A stretch of DNA of 64,000 bases, from positions 6,448,001 to 6,512,000 of the forward strand of contig NZ_AP018920.1 in NCBI RefSeq assembly GCF_003945385.1, written 5' to 3'. The position numbers and the translations under genes were made by a program. This DNA is from Pseudonocardia autotrophica (GTDB lineage Bacteria; Actinomycetota; Actinomycetes; Mycobacteriales; Pseudonocardiaceae). Shown here piece after piece: positions 24,647-32,600 of the stretch. The stretch's first letter is position 1. Each line of letters starts with the position of its first letter. The notes beneath the pieces are model-generated. The model worked only from the letters and a program-made list of their open reading frames with translations, was not told where the DNA came from and searched no databases.

Positions 24647-25067
24647 ATGCGGGTTCTGGTCCTTGCACCCGGGTCGACCGGCGACGTCGCCCCGTACACC
24701 GGACTGGGCCGGCGACTGACCGCCGACGGCCACCACGTCGCGGTCGCCGCCAACGAACGGTTCCGCGCCATGGTCACGGACGCCGGCCTGGAGTTCCGGC
24801 TCCTGCGCGGCGACCCCGAGGCCGGGAACACCACCGCCGACGGCCGGCGCCGGCACGTCCCGCCTGGTCTCGATCGGTGCCTCCCCCGGCGCGGTCCCGC
24901 TCCGCCGCCTCACCGCCGACCGGCTCACCGATGCGCTCGTCGCCGCGACCCGCGAGGAGCGCTACCGGCGTCGCGCCGGGGAGCTGCAGCGCATCGTGGA
25001 GGCGGAGGACGGCGCCGGGCGCGTGTCGGCGGTGCTGCCGTCACTCGTCGACCGGACGCGGAGCTGA
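24647..25067 (+). pseudogene. Internally deleted MGT-type glycosyltransferase
   Basis: The first ~59 codons read as the start of a GT1/MGT glycosyltransferase (MRVLVLAPGSTGDVAPYTGLG, VAANERFRAMVTDAGLEF). From about 24867, in a different frame, the C-terminal end of the same family appears: VSIGASPGAVPLRRLT, RLTDALVAATREERYRRR and RIVEAEDGAGRV, with a stop at 25065-25067. The ~270 central residues, including the UDP-sugar-binding motif, are gone and the junction is out of frame. The gene is dead, but its promoter palindrome is intact. Confidence 0.8.
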
Positions 25068-25113
25068 CGCAACCCGGCCGGGCCGAACCCGGCCCGGCCT
25101 GTGCCGGGCAGCG

Positions 25114-25791
25114 ATGAGTCTGCGCGGGCCGCCGAGTCCACCCCGTGTGGCCCAACTTCTCAGAGTCCAGAACTTCACCGTCTCGGCGGACGGCTTCGGC
25201 GCCGGCAGCGATCAGAGTCTCGATCGGCCGTTCGGCCACGCCGACCCGGGCGAGATGTTCGCGTGGGCCGGCGCCACCGCGAGCTGGCCCGGCCGGACCG
25301 ACTCGGGTGGGAGCCGCGGCCTCGACGACTACCTCACCCGCGACTTCACCCACCACATCGGAGCCGAGATCATGGGGCGCAACAAGTTCAGCCCCCAGCG
25401 TGGGCCCTGGCCCGATCTCGAATGGCGCGGCTGGTGGGGCGACGAACCGCCGTTCCACACCCCGGTGTTCGTACTGACCCACCATGATCGTCCGTCGTTC
25501 ACGCTGAGCGACACGACCTTCCACTTCGTGAACGGCGAACCGGCCGCGGTGCTGGAGAAGGCACGACAGGCCGCGAACGGCAAGGACGTCCGTCTCGGTG
25601 GTGGGGCGTCCGTCGTCCGCCAGTTCCTCGACGCGGACCTCGTCGACACCCTGCACGTGGCGGTCCTGCCGTGGACGCTCGGATCCGGGACGCGGCTCTG
25701 GGAGTCCCCCGACGAACTGCGTGAGCGCTTCCACCTCGACGTCGTGCCCAGTTCGAGCGGGGTGACCCACCACCTGTTCTGGCGGCGGTGA
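25114..25791 (+). CDS. Dihydrofolate reductase/RibD C-terminal-like family protein
   Basis: This protein of about 225 residues has the DHFR-like reductase fold. It contains VQNFTVSADGFGAG at the start, MGRNKFSPQRGPW in the middle and the NADP-binding DVRLGGGASVVRQFLDADLVDTLHVAVLPWTLGSGTRLW near the C-terminus. The family is distinct from true folate reductase, and its members are often of unknown substrate. ATG 25114 is used. GTG 25147 (VAQLLRVQNF) would give a start closer to family norm, and neither has a clear ribosome-binding site. It follows the dead glycosyltransferase by 46 bases. Confidence 0.82.
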   Translation: MSLRGPPSPPRVAQLLRVQNFTVSADGFGAGSDQSLDRPFGHADPGEMFAWAGATASWPGRTDSGGSRGLDDYLTRDFTHHIGAEIMGRNKFSPQRGPWPDLEWRGWWGDEPPFHTPVFVLTHHDRPSFTLSDTTFHFVNGEPAAVLEKARQAANGKDVRLGGGASVVRQFLDADLVDTLHVAVLPWTLGSGTRLWESPDELRERFHLDVVPSSSGVTHHLFWRR

Positions 25792-25866
25792 CCGGGCCGA
25801 AGCCGCGGAGCGCAGAGCCGAGACCTCCCGAGGACGAACCGGTGCCCCCGCCAGGGGCCGGCACTC

Positions 25867-26436
25867 CTACTGTTCGGGCCGGGCCACGAGCGACTCCTCA
25901 TGGCGGGCCAGGATCGCATCGACGGTCTCGTCGACGCCGAGGTCGGAACTGTCGAGCCAGAGTCCGATGCGCGGAGTCTCGTGGCGCAGGCCGTGGTCGA
26001 GCTGCTCGATGGTCCACCGGTCGTAGCTGTCCTTCGCCCGCCCCGCCTCGCGGCCGGCGATCGCATCGGGGCTCGGCGCCAGGACGACGACATGCAGCGG
26101 CCGCGAGCTGATGAGATCGACGGTGAACCGAAGGTGCGGTCCGAGGAGCACGTCCTGGGCGACGACGTGGAACCCCGCGCCGGCGTACTGGTCGCAGGTG
26201 GCTGCGGTGATCCGGTGACGGAGGCGGAGCTGATCGATCGCGTCGGTCGTCGGGTCGGGGCTCATGTCGGCCCGCCCGGTGACGATCCAGCGCCGGAACT
26301 GGTCGCCGTGGACGTGGACCGCAGGTGCGGGCAGCCGGGTCGCGAGCGCCTGGGCGACGGAGGACTTCCCGGCGGCCTGAATGCCGGTGATGAGGTAGGT
26401 CGCCGGCGCGGGCCGAGGAGCAGGGCGAGCGGTCAC
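25867..26436 (-). CDS. P-loop NTPase / chloramphenicol-phosphotransferase-like kinase
   Basis: This 189-residue protein has the Walker A motif GIQAAGKSSVA near residue 15 and a small-kinase lid. HGDQFRRWIVTGRADMSPD and HVVAQDVLLGPHLRFTV resemble CPT-like and AAA_33 phosphotransferases. GTG 26436 (VTARPAPRPAPATYL) is preceded by TACGGT at eight bases, a leaderless arrangement. Residues such as RPLHVVVLAPSPDAIAGREAGR and a tail AILARHEESL fit the CPT family. A role in self-resistance or nucleotide metabolism is possible but not shown. Confidence 0.8.
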   Translation of the reverse strand: MTARPAPRPAPATYLITGIQAAGKSSVAQALATRLPAPAVHVHGDQFRRWIVTGRADMSPDPTTDAIDQLRLRHRITAATCDQYAGAGFHVVAQDVLLGPHLRFTVDLISSRPLHVVVLAPSPDAIAGREAGRAKDSYDRWTIEQLDHGLRHETPRIGLWLDSSDLGVDETVDAILARHEESLVARPEQ

Positions 26437-26524
26437 GGTCCCGGACCGTAGCTCGATGCCGCCGGTTCTGCCGGGAGATATGCGATCAGTCGGTCGTGGC
26501 CCGTGGTCGCCGCCCGGTTCAGTC

Positions 26525-26555
26525 CCTCCCGGGCCCGCAGGTCCGTGCACAGGAA
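26525..26555. repeat. Third fragment of the acyl-CoA ligase 3' end
   Basis: This 31-base segment matches 29095-29125 at 29 of 31 positions and also matches 30723-30753, the last codons of the acyl-CoA ligase gene, less closely. It lies in the otherwise gene-free interval 26437-26641. Confidence 0.6.
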
Positions 26556-26641
26556 CCGTGAGGCCCCGCACCGAGCAGCAGGGACGGGACGCCTCAGCCG
26601 CCGGGCAACCGCACCCGTTCCGCAGCAGGCACGGAGTCAGG

Positions 26642-26977
26642 TCACGGCGCGCTCGACCAGGTCGGCTCGACCCCCGCGGCCCGCAGCTCGGCGATGATCT
26701 CGTCCCGCTCCTCCCGGGTCTGCCGCCGATCAGCCACGGTGAGCCGGAACCAGACGAGTTCGGTGATCGCGCGCGCAGCCATGTCCTCGCGGACGCCGAG
26801 AAGCCGGCTGATCGCCGCCCGCGCGGCGTACCTGTCCGCCGAGGCAGCGATCGCGTCCGACACCTCGGCGTACCGGTCCTGAGCCATCACGACGGCGTCG
26901 AGGACCGCCAGACGCTGCGTCGCCATGTCGACCTGATGCGCCTGATGCGCCTGATGCGCCTGATCAGCCGGGTCCAT
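26642..26977 (-). CDS. Small GyrA tower/coiled-coil-like protein
   Basis: This is a 111-residue protein from ATG 26977. After a repetitive AHQAHQAHQ lead, the body (RLAVLDAVVMAQDRYAEVSD, AARAAISRLLGVRE, RAITELVWFRLTVADRRQ, REERDEIIAELRAAG) follows the helix pattern of the coiled-coil tower and C-gate segment of GyrA/ParC. It has no catalytic tyrosine domain or beta-pinwheel. Stand-alone proteins of this sort occur in actinomycetes and are often annotated as gyrase A fragments. Whether it is functional or a relic is open. Confidence 0.65.
   Translation of the reverse strand: MDPADQAHQAHQAHQVDMATQRLAVLDAVVMAQDRYAEVSDAIAASADRYAARAAISRLLGVREDMAARAITELVWFRLTVADRRQTREERDEIIAELRAAGVEPTWSSAP
26933..26959. 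repeat. Three tandem CTGATGCGC 9-mers in coding sequence
   Basis: Three perfect 9-base copies encode AHQ repeats at the N-terminus of the gyrase-like small protein. This is a likely slippage site. Confidence 0.9.
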
Positions 26978-27342
26978 GCGGCCAGCATGGCACTCCCGCC
27001 ACCGGGTCGGTGCCGTTCGCACCAGGAGGGAACGGTCCATCGCAAGATGTGCCGGGTCCGGTGGGATCGGTGCCGGGCCAGAGGTGGACACCCCACACGT
27101 CGCTGGGTGTCGTGGAACCGGGCCAGGCCCTGTTGACGAGCCCTCGCCCGGCGATCCGGTACCGGTCTGCCGGGACGCCGAGTGGCACACAGCGGCCGTC
27201 ATCGGGCGAGGTGCGTTCCAGGCCCTCCGGTCGATCCGAACTCCCGAGCGGTGTCGGGTTCAGGCCGAGCCCGAGGAGTCACCTGTCCCATCGCGACCGG
27301 GGCATCGCAGCGTCGTTCCGGCTGATGCAGGTCGGCGAGGAA
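26978..27342. other. 365-base stretch without a recognisable gene
   Basis: The stretch lies between the gyrase-like gene start and the MarR gene end. Open frames cross it on both strands, but none shows a domain, a ribosome-binding site or continuous sensible composition. It is probably decayed sequence in the accessory patch plus the promoter of the gyrase-like gene. Confidence 0.5.
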
Positions 27343-27840
27343 TCAGCCGCGTCTCGGGGCCTCGCCCGTCCGGTCGTCGCGCTGCGACCGCTGCCGTTCG
27401 ATCGCCGCGACCGCAGCAGCGAGGAATCGGGTGACTGCATCGAGGTCGGCGGGCTCGAAGGAGCGCAGCGTGCCGACCAGGTCCTTGATCAGCGGTCCGA
27501 AGAAGGACCAGCCCAAGGCGACGGCCTGCTCGTCGACCTCCAGCAGCACACGCCGCCCGTCCGACGGGTCGCGGTACCGGCGGACGTGCCCCGCTTTCAC
27601 CAGGCGCCCGATCAGCGCGGTCACCGACGACGCGTCGAGCGCCATCTGCTCGGTGAGCCAGGTGGGCGTGGCCGAGATGCCGGCTCGCTCGGCATCGAGC
27701 AGATGAATCAACGCTCGTAGATCGGTGGGATGCAGACGGTGCTTCCGCGCGAACTCCGCACCGAGTAGATCCAGTTCCACGGTGACCGCCCGGAGCTGGT
27801 GGACCAGCGTCATGGCGGACTGCTCGTCGCTCGTCGGCAT
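27343..27840 (-). CDS. MarR family transcriptional regulator
   Basis: This 165-residue protein starts at ATG 27840 (MPTSDEQSAMTLVHQLR). The winged helix shows TWLTEQMALDASSVTALIGRLVKAGHV and the wing RRYRDPSDGRRVLLEV, the MarR family hallmark with the conserved D-x-R-D/G-G-R-R pattern. It is divergent from an alpha/beta hydrolase gene across 59 bases containing a 21-base palindrome. This is the standard layout for a ligand-responsive repressor controlling its neighbour and itself. Confidence 0.92.
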   Translation of the reverse strand: MPTSDEQSAMTLVHQLRAVTVELDLLGAEFARKHRLHPTDLRALIHLLDAERAGISATPTWLTEQMALDASSVTALIGRLVKAGHVRRYRDPSDGRRVLLEVDEQAVALGWSFFGPLIKDLVGTLRSFEPADLDAVTRFLAAAVAAIERQRSQRDDRTGEAPRRG

Positions 27841-27859
27841 GCGTTTGCGATCCCATCTG

Positions 27860-27880
27860 ATACTTTGACCGTCCAAGTAT
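27860..27880. promoter_or_regulatory. 21-base near-perfect palindrome, MarR operator candidate
   Basis: ATACTTTGAC (27860), a central C and GTCCAAGTAT (27871) pair at nine of ten positions. It is AT-rich relative to its surroundings and sits midway between the divergent MarR and hydrolase genes. It also contains a TTGACC -35-like hexamer for the hydrolase gene. Confidence 0.75.
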
Positions 27881-27899
27881 ATCGGGGTGGTGACCGAAC

Positions 27900-28787
27900 A
27901 TGCCCGAGCAAGGCTCGCCGGGACAGGTTCGTCCGGCATTCACGAGCGCGACCGCGCGAGACGAGTTCTTCGCCGCCTACGCGGCGGTGCTCGCCCAGTG
28001 GCCCGTCGCGGCCGGCTGCCGCGACGTCCCATCGGACTTCGGCCTCACGCACGTGCATGTCGCAGGTCCGGCCGACGCACCGCCGCTGCTGCTCCTGCAC
28101 GGCGGCGGCGCGACGAGCACCGTGTGGTTCAACAACATCGCCGCGCTGGCCGAGAATCATCGCGTGTACGCCGTCGATCAGATCGGCGACGCCGGCAGGA
28201 GCGTGCACGAGGGCCGGCCGCTGCACGACTCGGCCGACCTGATGGCGTGGCTGGACTCCCTCCTCGACGGGCTCGACCTCCCCGTCACAGCACTGGCCGG
28301 GCACTCGTACGGAGCGTGGCTCGCCTTGAGCTACACGCTGCACGCGCCCCGGCGGATCCGCAGGCTCGTCCTGCTCGACCCGACCGATTGCCTGGTCGGC
28401 ATGCCGCTGGCGTACCTGATCCGCGCCGTCCCCCAGTTCGTGCGCCCCGGCGCACAGGCGATCCGGAGCTTCTTCCGCTGGGAGACCGACGGTGCACCGC
28501 TCGACCCTGCATGGCTGCACCTGGCGGCGCTCGGCGGGGAGGTCCGCACCACGAAGGTGGTCCTGCCTCGGCGTCCTTCCGAAGACCGGCTGCGCACCCT
28601 CACGAATCCAACCCTGGTGCTGCTGGGCGAGCGCTCGCGCGCACTCGATGCGAGAAAGGCCGCCCTGGCCGCCGAGCGGCTCCTACCGGACGCCTCGGTA
28701 TCCATCGTGCCCGGGCAGAGCCACCACACCATGCCGACCCACGACGCGGATGCGATCAACAGTGCGATCGTGACGCACCTGCGCTGA
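27900..28787 (+). CDS. Alpha/beta hydrolase
   Basis: This is a 295-residue hydrolase. Oxyanion motif LLLLHGGGATSTVWF is near residue 63. Nucleophile elbow GHSYGA has Ser136. The acid is probably in LVLLGERSRALD, and the His is in GQSHHTMPTHDAD near the C-terminus. Family members cleave esters, lactones or C-C bonds. Context suggests a detoxification-type enzyme controlled by the divergent MarR repressor. ATG 27900 is 19 bases from the palindrome. No Shine-Dalgarno is evident. Confidence 0.88.
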   Translation: MPEQGSPGQVRPAFTSATARDEFFAAYAAVLAQWPVAAGCRDVPSDFGLTHVHVAGPADAPPLLLLHGGGATSTVWFNNIAALAENHRVYAVDQIGDAGRSVHEGRPLHDSADLMAWLDSLLDGLDLPVTALAGHSYGAWLALSYTLHAPRRIRRLVLLDPTDCLVGMPLAYLIRAVPQFVRPGAQAIRSFFRWETDGAPLDPAWLHLAALGGEVRTTKVVLPRRPSEDRLRTLTNPTLVLLGERSRALDARKAALAAERLLPDASVSIVPGQSHHTMPTHDADAINSAIVTHLR

Positions 28788-28982
28788 GGGACCCGTCCCC
28801 ACGGTCTGCACGAGGAGATCGCGGACTCCGAACTGCTGCTCGACCTCGGCACAGCCGTCCCGGGTATCAGCGTCACGACATCGGCGCAGAACGTGCGCCG
28901 CAACCTCCTGCGCCGAGCCGTCGAGGTCGCCCGCGCTTCGGACTGCCGGACTCCTGACCCGCCGGACCGTGCGGAGTGGAGA
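28788..28982 (+). other. Decayed coding remnant downstream of the hydrolase gene
   Basis: A plus-strand frame reads EEIADSELLLDLGTAVPG and then QNVRRNLLRRAVEVARASD, which looks like real protein sequence. It has no start codon and runs into the repeat at 28983. I do not recognise the parent family. Confidence 0.35.
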
Positions 28983-29130
28983 GATCGCCCCGCGACACCC
29001 GATCACCCCCACCGACGACGAGACAGCGCAGTCCCTGCGTTTTCACAGGTCACGACGTCGCCTCGGCCGGTCAGGGAAGCCACTCCCGCTCGCTCTCCCG
29101 GGCCCGCAGGTCCTTGCCCAGGAACTGCAC
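28983..29130 (-). pseudogene. Duplicated 3' end of the acyl-CoA ligase gene
   Basis: On the minus strand this segment reads FLGKDLRARESERE, matching the ligase C-terminus KILRKDLRARETEQA. The match to 30638-30753 is ungapped from 29010 to 29125 (offset exactly 1628 bases) and includes the downstream flank. The original TGA has become TGG here, so the frame reads through to the next TGA at 29071-29073. Only the last ~20 codons remain. It forms, with the intact gene end, a direct repeat on either side of the Fic gene. Confidence 0.75.
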
Positions 29131-29302
29131 GCCGAACATGCCTCGATCGAGCCAGAGCGAGTCACCCGCGGCGTGTCGACTCGACCACCGGTCTCCCCGG
29201 CGCCCCCCGACGGAACAACAGCCGCCCACCGCTGGAGCGGCCCGGTTGCGCGGGACGCTGCACTCAAGCCGCCTTGGCGCATTGTCCGTGACACACAGAC
29301 AC

Positions 29303-29323
29303 ATGTCTCTTAGTATGAGACAT
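29303..29323. promoter_or_regulatory. Perfect 7-7-7 inverted repeat before the first Fic gene
   Basis: ATGTCTC (29303) and GAGACAT (29317) flank TTAGTAT. The spacer contains a -10-like TAGTAT (29311-29316). The position, 27 bases before the start codon and over the promoter, suggests an operator, perhaps for the C-terminal winged helix of the Fic protein itself. Confidence 0.6.
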
Positions 29324-29349
29324 AGCGCCAAGCGACTCCGGAGCCCGCC

Positions 29350-30528
29350 ATGCTGTTTCAACCGCCCACACTCGACGACCTGGACATGCAGGTCATCGAG
29401 CAGATCGACACGTTCCGCAAGGACATGAGGTACGCCCTACGTGAGCCGCGGCGCTGGACCGGTCAGCTCCGAAGGAACCTGCTCGCGAAGGCAATCCAGG
29501 GCAGCAACAGCATCGAAGGGTACGACGTCAGCGACGAGGACGCGGTCGCAGCGGTGGAGGAAGAGGAGCCACTGTCAGCAGACGAGGCGACCTGGGCCGA
29601 GATTCGCGGCTACCGCACCGCCATGAGCTACGTGCTCCAGCTGGCAGACGATCCTCATTTCGAGCTGGACCAGAGTCTGATTCGAAGCCTTCACTACATG
29701 ATGCTCGCACATGACGTACTGAAGAGTCCGGGCCGGTACCGACTCAATTCAGTTTTCGTTGTAGACGAATCAAGAGATGAGATCGTGTACGAAGGGCCCG
29801 ACTTTCAACGAGTTCCCGAGCTGTGCCAGGAGCTGGTCGAGACCATTCCACAAGAGCAGGGGGCACCCAACTACGTCCGCGCCGCAATGGCACACCTGAA
29901 CCTGGTGATGATCCATCCATTTCGCGAAGTAAATGGGAGAATGGCACGCTGCCTGCAGACTCTGATCCTTGCTCGCGACAGCATCGTCGCCCCCGAGTTC
30001 AGCAGCATTGAAGAATTCCTCGGAAAGAACACGCCAGACTACTATTCGGTACTCGGAAAAGTCGGGCAGGGTGCCTGGAATCCAGGAAACTCGACCAGAC
30101 CCTGGGTGAAGTTCATCTTGCGAGCTCACCACATGCAAGCACAGACAGTGGTCGGACGGCTCGCCGAGGCGTCGTACATGTGGGCACAGCTCGAAGAAAT
30201 TGCCCGGCGCAAGCGGCTACCGGAAAGATCCGTTCCCGCCCTGTACGACTGCTCACTCGGCTTACGAATGCGGCGGTCCAGCTACCTGAAGCTGGCCGAC
30301 GTCGAGGAACGGACAGCGACCCGCGATCTACAACAAATAGTCGATGCCGGATTGTTCTTCACCCAAGGGGAACGTCGCGGGCGTACTTACGGAGCGACCG
30401 ATGAGCTGAGACTTGTCCGGATCGAGGCGAGGACCAACAAGCCCAGGAATCGGGATCCGTACGAGGAGATGGGTGGCATTCGTGGAATCTTAGATGATCG
30501 CGGATACCAGACCGGCCTCCCACTCTGA
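29350..30528 (+). CDS. Fic family protein with N-terminal inhibitory motif and variant active site
   Basis: This is a 392-residue Fic protein. An inhibitory S-x-x-x-E-G motif (SNSIEG, residues 52-57) precedes the Fic core, so it is a class-II, self-inhibited enzyme. The active site reads HPFREVNGRMAR with His189. The usual first Gly of the GNGR loop is Val. A C-terminal winged-helix-like region (YLKLADVEERTATRDLQQIVDAGLF) follows. Fic enzymes transfer AMP to hydroxyl side chains. Third positions are noticeably richer in A/T (AGA, GAA, AAT codons) than in all neighbours, indicating recent transfer. It lies between two copies of the ligase 3' end. Confidence 0.9.
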   Translation: MLFQPPTLDDLDMQVIEQIDTFRKDMRYALREPRRWTGQLRRNLLAKAIQGSNSIEGYDVSDEDAVAAVEEEEPLSADEATWAEIRGYRTAMSYVLQLADDPHFELDQSLIRSLHYMMLAHDVLKSPGRYRLNSVFVVDESRDEIVYEGPDFQRVPELCQELVETIPQEQGAPNYVRAAMAHLNLVMIHPFREVNGRMARCLQTLILARDSIVAPEFSSIEEFLGKNTPDYYSVLGKVGQGAWNPGNSTRPWVKFILRAHHMQAQTVVGRLAEASYMWAQLEEIARRKRLPERSVPALYDCSLGLRMRRSSYLKLADVEERTATRDLQQIVDAGLFFTQGERRGRTYGATDELRLVRIEARTNKPRNRDPYEEMGGIRGILDDRGYQTGLPL

Positions 30529-30707
30529 CCACAACTACAGAGACCAGAGACCCGGGCCCACACTCGCCTTGGCCTTCATGATCGTTCCGTGCCTGTTCCG
30601 TGGACACCCCCGGATCGCCCGGTACGCCCCCACACCCCACAGACGACGAGACGGCGCCGCCCCCGCGTTTCCGCGGTTCGCGACGCCGTCCCGGTCGGTC
30701 AGGAGAG

Positions 30708-32279
30708 TCAGGCCTGCTCGGTCTCCCGGGCACGCAGATCCTTGCGCAGGATCTTGCCCGACGCCGACTTCGGGATCTGCTCGATGAACTCGACGACCCG
30801 CACCTTCTTGTGCGGGGCGACCTTCTCCGCGACGAAGGCCATCACGTCGTCCTCGGTCAGATCCGCACCGGAGGCCTGCTTCACCACGAACGCCTTGGGC
30901 ACCTCTTCGCCCTCGGCGTCCTTGACCCCGATCACCGCGGTGTCGGCGATCTTGTCGTGGGTGAGCAGCAGCGCCTCCAGCTCGGCGGGCGGCACCTGGT
31001 AGCCCTTGTACTTGATCAGTTCCTTGACCCGGTCGACGATCGAGTAGACGCCCTCGTCGTCGACGACGGCGATGTCACCGGTGTGCAGGTAGCCGTCGGC
31101 GTCCTTGGTGGCGTCGGTGGCGTCGCTGTTGTTCAGGTACCCGACCATCACGTTCGGGCCCTTCACCCACAGCTCGCCGCGCTCGCCGACGCCGACCTCC
31201 TTGCCGGACTCCGGATCGACCAGCTTGCACTCGATGTTCGGCAGCGCGAAGCCGGACGAGTTCAGGTCGAGGTCGCCGCGGTCGTCGGGCATGCAGTGGC
31301 TGACCGGGGACAGCTCGGTCATGCCGTAACCCTGCAGGACCGTGCAGTTCAGCCGCTTCGCGACGGCGCGGCCGAGCTCGCCGTCCAGCGGGGCCGCCCC
31401 GGAGAAGATCGTCTTCACGCAGCTCAGGTCGTACGAGTCGACGATCGGGTGCTTGGCCAGCGCGACGGCGACCGGCGGGGCGATGTAGAGACGGTCGACC
31501 GCGTACTTCTGGGTGATCGACAGGAACTGCTCGAGATCGAACTTCGGCATCGTGACGACCGTGGCGCGGGTGTGCAGGCCCTGGTTCATCATCACGGTCA
31601 TGCCGTAGATGTGGAAGAACGGCAGGAACGCCATGATCTTCGTCTGGTCGGTCACGCTGCCCATGACGTGCACCTGGAGCAGGTTCGCCACCAGGTTGCG
31701 GTGGGTCAGGATCACGCCCTTGGCGAGCCCGGTCGTGCCGGAGGAGTACGGCAGCACCGCGGTGTCGTCCGCGGTCGTGGTGAGCTCGGGGGCAGGCGCC
31801 CCGGACGAGACGAGATCGGCCAGCGAGTCGTGGCCCTCGGCCTTGTCGATGGTCAGGACGGCGTCTGCGGACAGGCCCGCCTCGGTGGCACCGGCCAGCG
31901 CCCGGTCCAGGAACGGCGACACGGTGATCAGCGTCGTCGCGCCGGAGTCGGTGAGCTGGTGTGCCAGCTCGCCGCCGGTGTACATCGAGTTCGCACTGGT
32001 CACGGTGGCGTTCGCACGCAGGATGCCGTGGAACAGGGCCGCCCACTGGGGCAGGTTCGGCGCGAACAGGGCGACCACGTCGCCCTTGCCGATGCCGCGG
32101 GCGGCCAGCCCGCCGGCGATCTTCTCGACCAGGCCGTGGAACTCGGTGAAGGTCAGCTGGTCGCCGGTCGTGCCGTCGAGGAACGCGGGCGCGTCGGCCC
32201 GGTCTCCGAAGCCGTCGGCGAACAGGAACTCGGTCAGCGAAACTTCCGGGATCTCGACGTCCGGGTACGGGCTGCGCAT
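30708..32279 (-). CDS. AMP-forming acyl-CoA ligase (4-coumarate-CoA ligase-like)
   Basis: This 523-residue ANL enzyme has the P-loop YSSGTTGLAKGV, the A5 motif QGYGMTELSPVS, the A7/A8 block YLHTGDIAVVDDEGVYSIVDRVKELIKYKGYQVPP and the catalytic lysine in SASGKILRKDL. It activates a carboxylate to acyl-AMP and then acyl-CoA. 4CL-like sequence features suggest an aromatic or medium-chain acid. ATG 32279 is used. TTG 32285 is better spaced from AAGGAG and is an alternative. Its 3' end has been copied to 29.0 kb. A TAGCAT -10 candidate lies at 32355-32360. Confidence 0.9.
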   Translation of the reverse strand: MRSPYPDVEIPEVSLTEFLFADGFGDRADAPAFLDGTTGDQLTFTEFHGLVEKIAGGLAARGIGKGDVVALFAPNLPQWAALFHGILRANATVTSANSMYTGGELAHQLTDSGATTLITVSPFLDRALAGATEAGLSADAVLTIDKAEGHDSLADLVSSGAPAPELTTTADDTAVLPYSSGTTGLAKGVILTHRNLVANLLQVHVMGSVTDQTKIMAFLPFFHIYGMTVMMNQGLHTRATVVTMPKFDLEQFLSITQKYAVDRLYIAPPVAVALAKHPIVDSYDLSCVKTIFSGAAPLDGELGRAVAKRLNCTVLQGYGMTELSPVSHCMPDDRGDLDLNSSGFALPNIECKLVDPESGKEVGVGERGELWVKGPNVMVGYLNNSDATDATKDADGYLHTGDIAVVDDEGVYSIVDRVKELIKYKGYQVPPAELEALLLTHDKIADTAVIGVKDAEGEEVPKAFVVKQASGADLTEDDVMAFVAEKVAPHKKVRVVEFIEQIPKSASGKILRKDLRARETEQA

Positions 32280-32600
32280 CGACAAGGCGTCGCTCCTTCG
32301 CGAGGTCCTTCGGGGGGAGCCGGGTGGCGGGAGGCACACCCGGAGCTTCGCAACATGCTAAGCACTACCCGGGTTCCCCGCCGCCGCGCGGTCGGCAAAA
32401 GTTACCCGCGGGTCACCGCTCGACGCGCAGCGCCCCACGCCCGACGACCGGACATCGGCCACCATTCCGGGGCACAACGACCGCCGATCGCGGGGCGCCG
32501 CGCCGGACGACGCCGCGCGGCCCGCCGGCGCTCCGGGCGGAACTGCTGCGCCGCAAACCGATCCACTCGACCACGATCCGCGCGCCGCGGTCTCCCGCCG
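32280..32600. other. 321-base intergenic region upstream of the ligase gene
   Basis: It holds the ligase promoter candidate (TAGCAT at 32355-32360 on the minus strand) and otherwise GC-rich sequence without a convincing gene. An 84-codon frame crossing it has strongly Arg-rich shadow composition. Confidence 0.5.

Noticed and set aside
26978..27342. Plus-strand frames spanning the gap before the MarR gene
   Set aside because: They run antisense into the MarR gene, lack ribosome-binding sites and show no domain.
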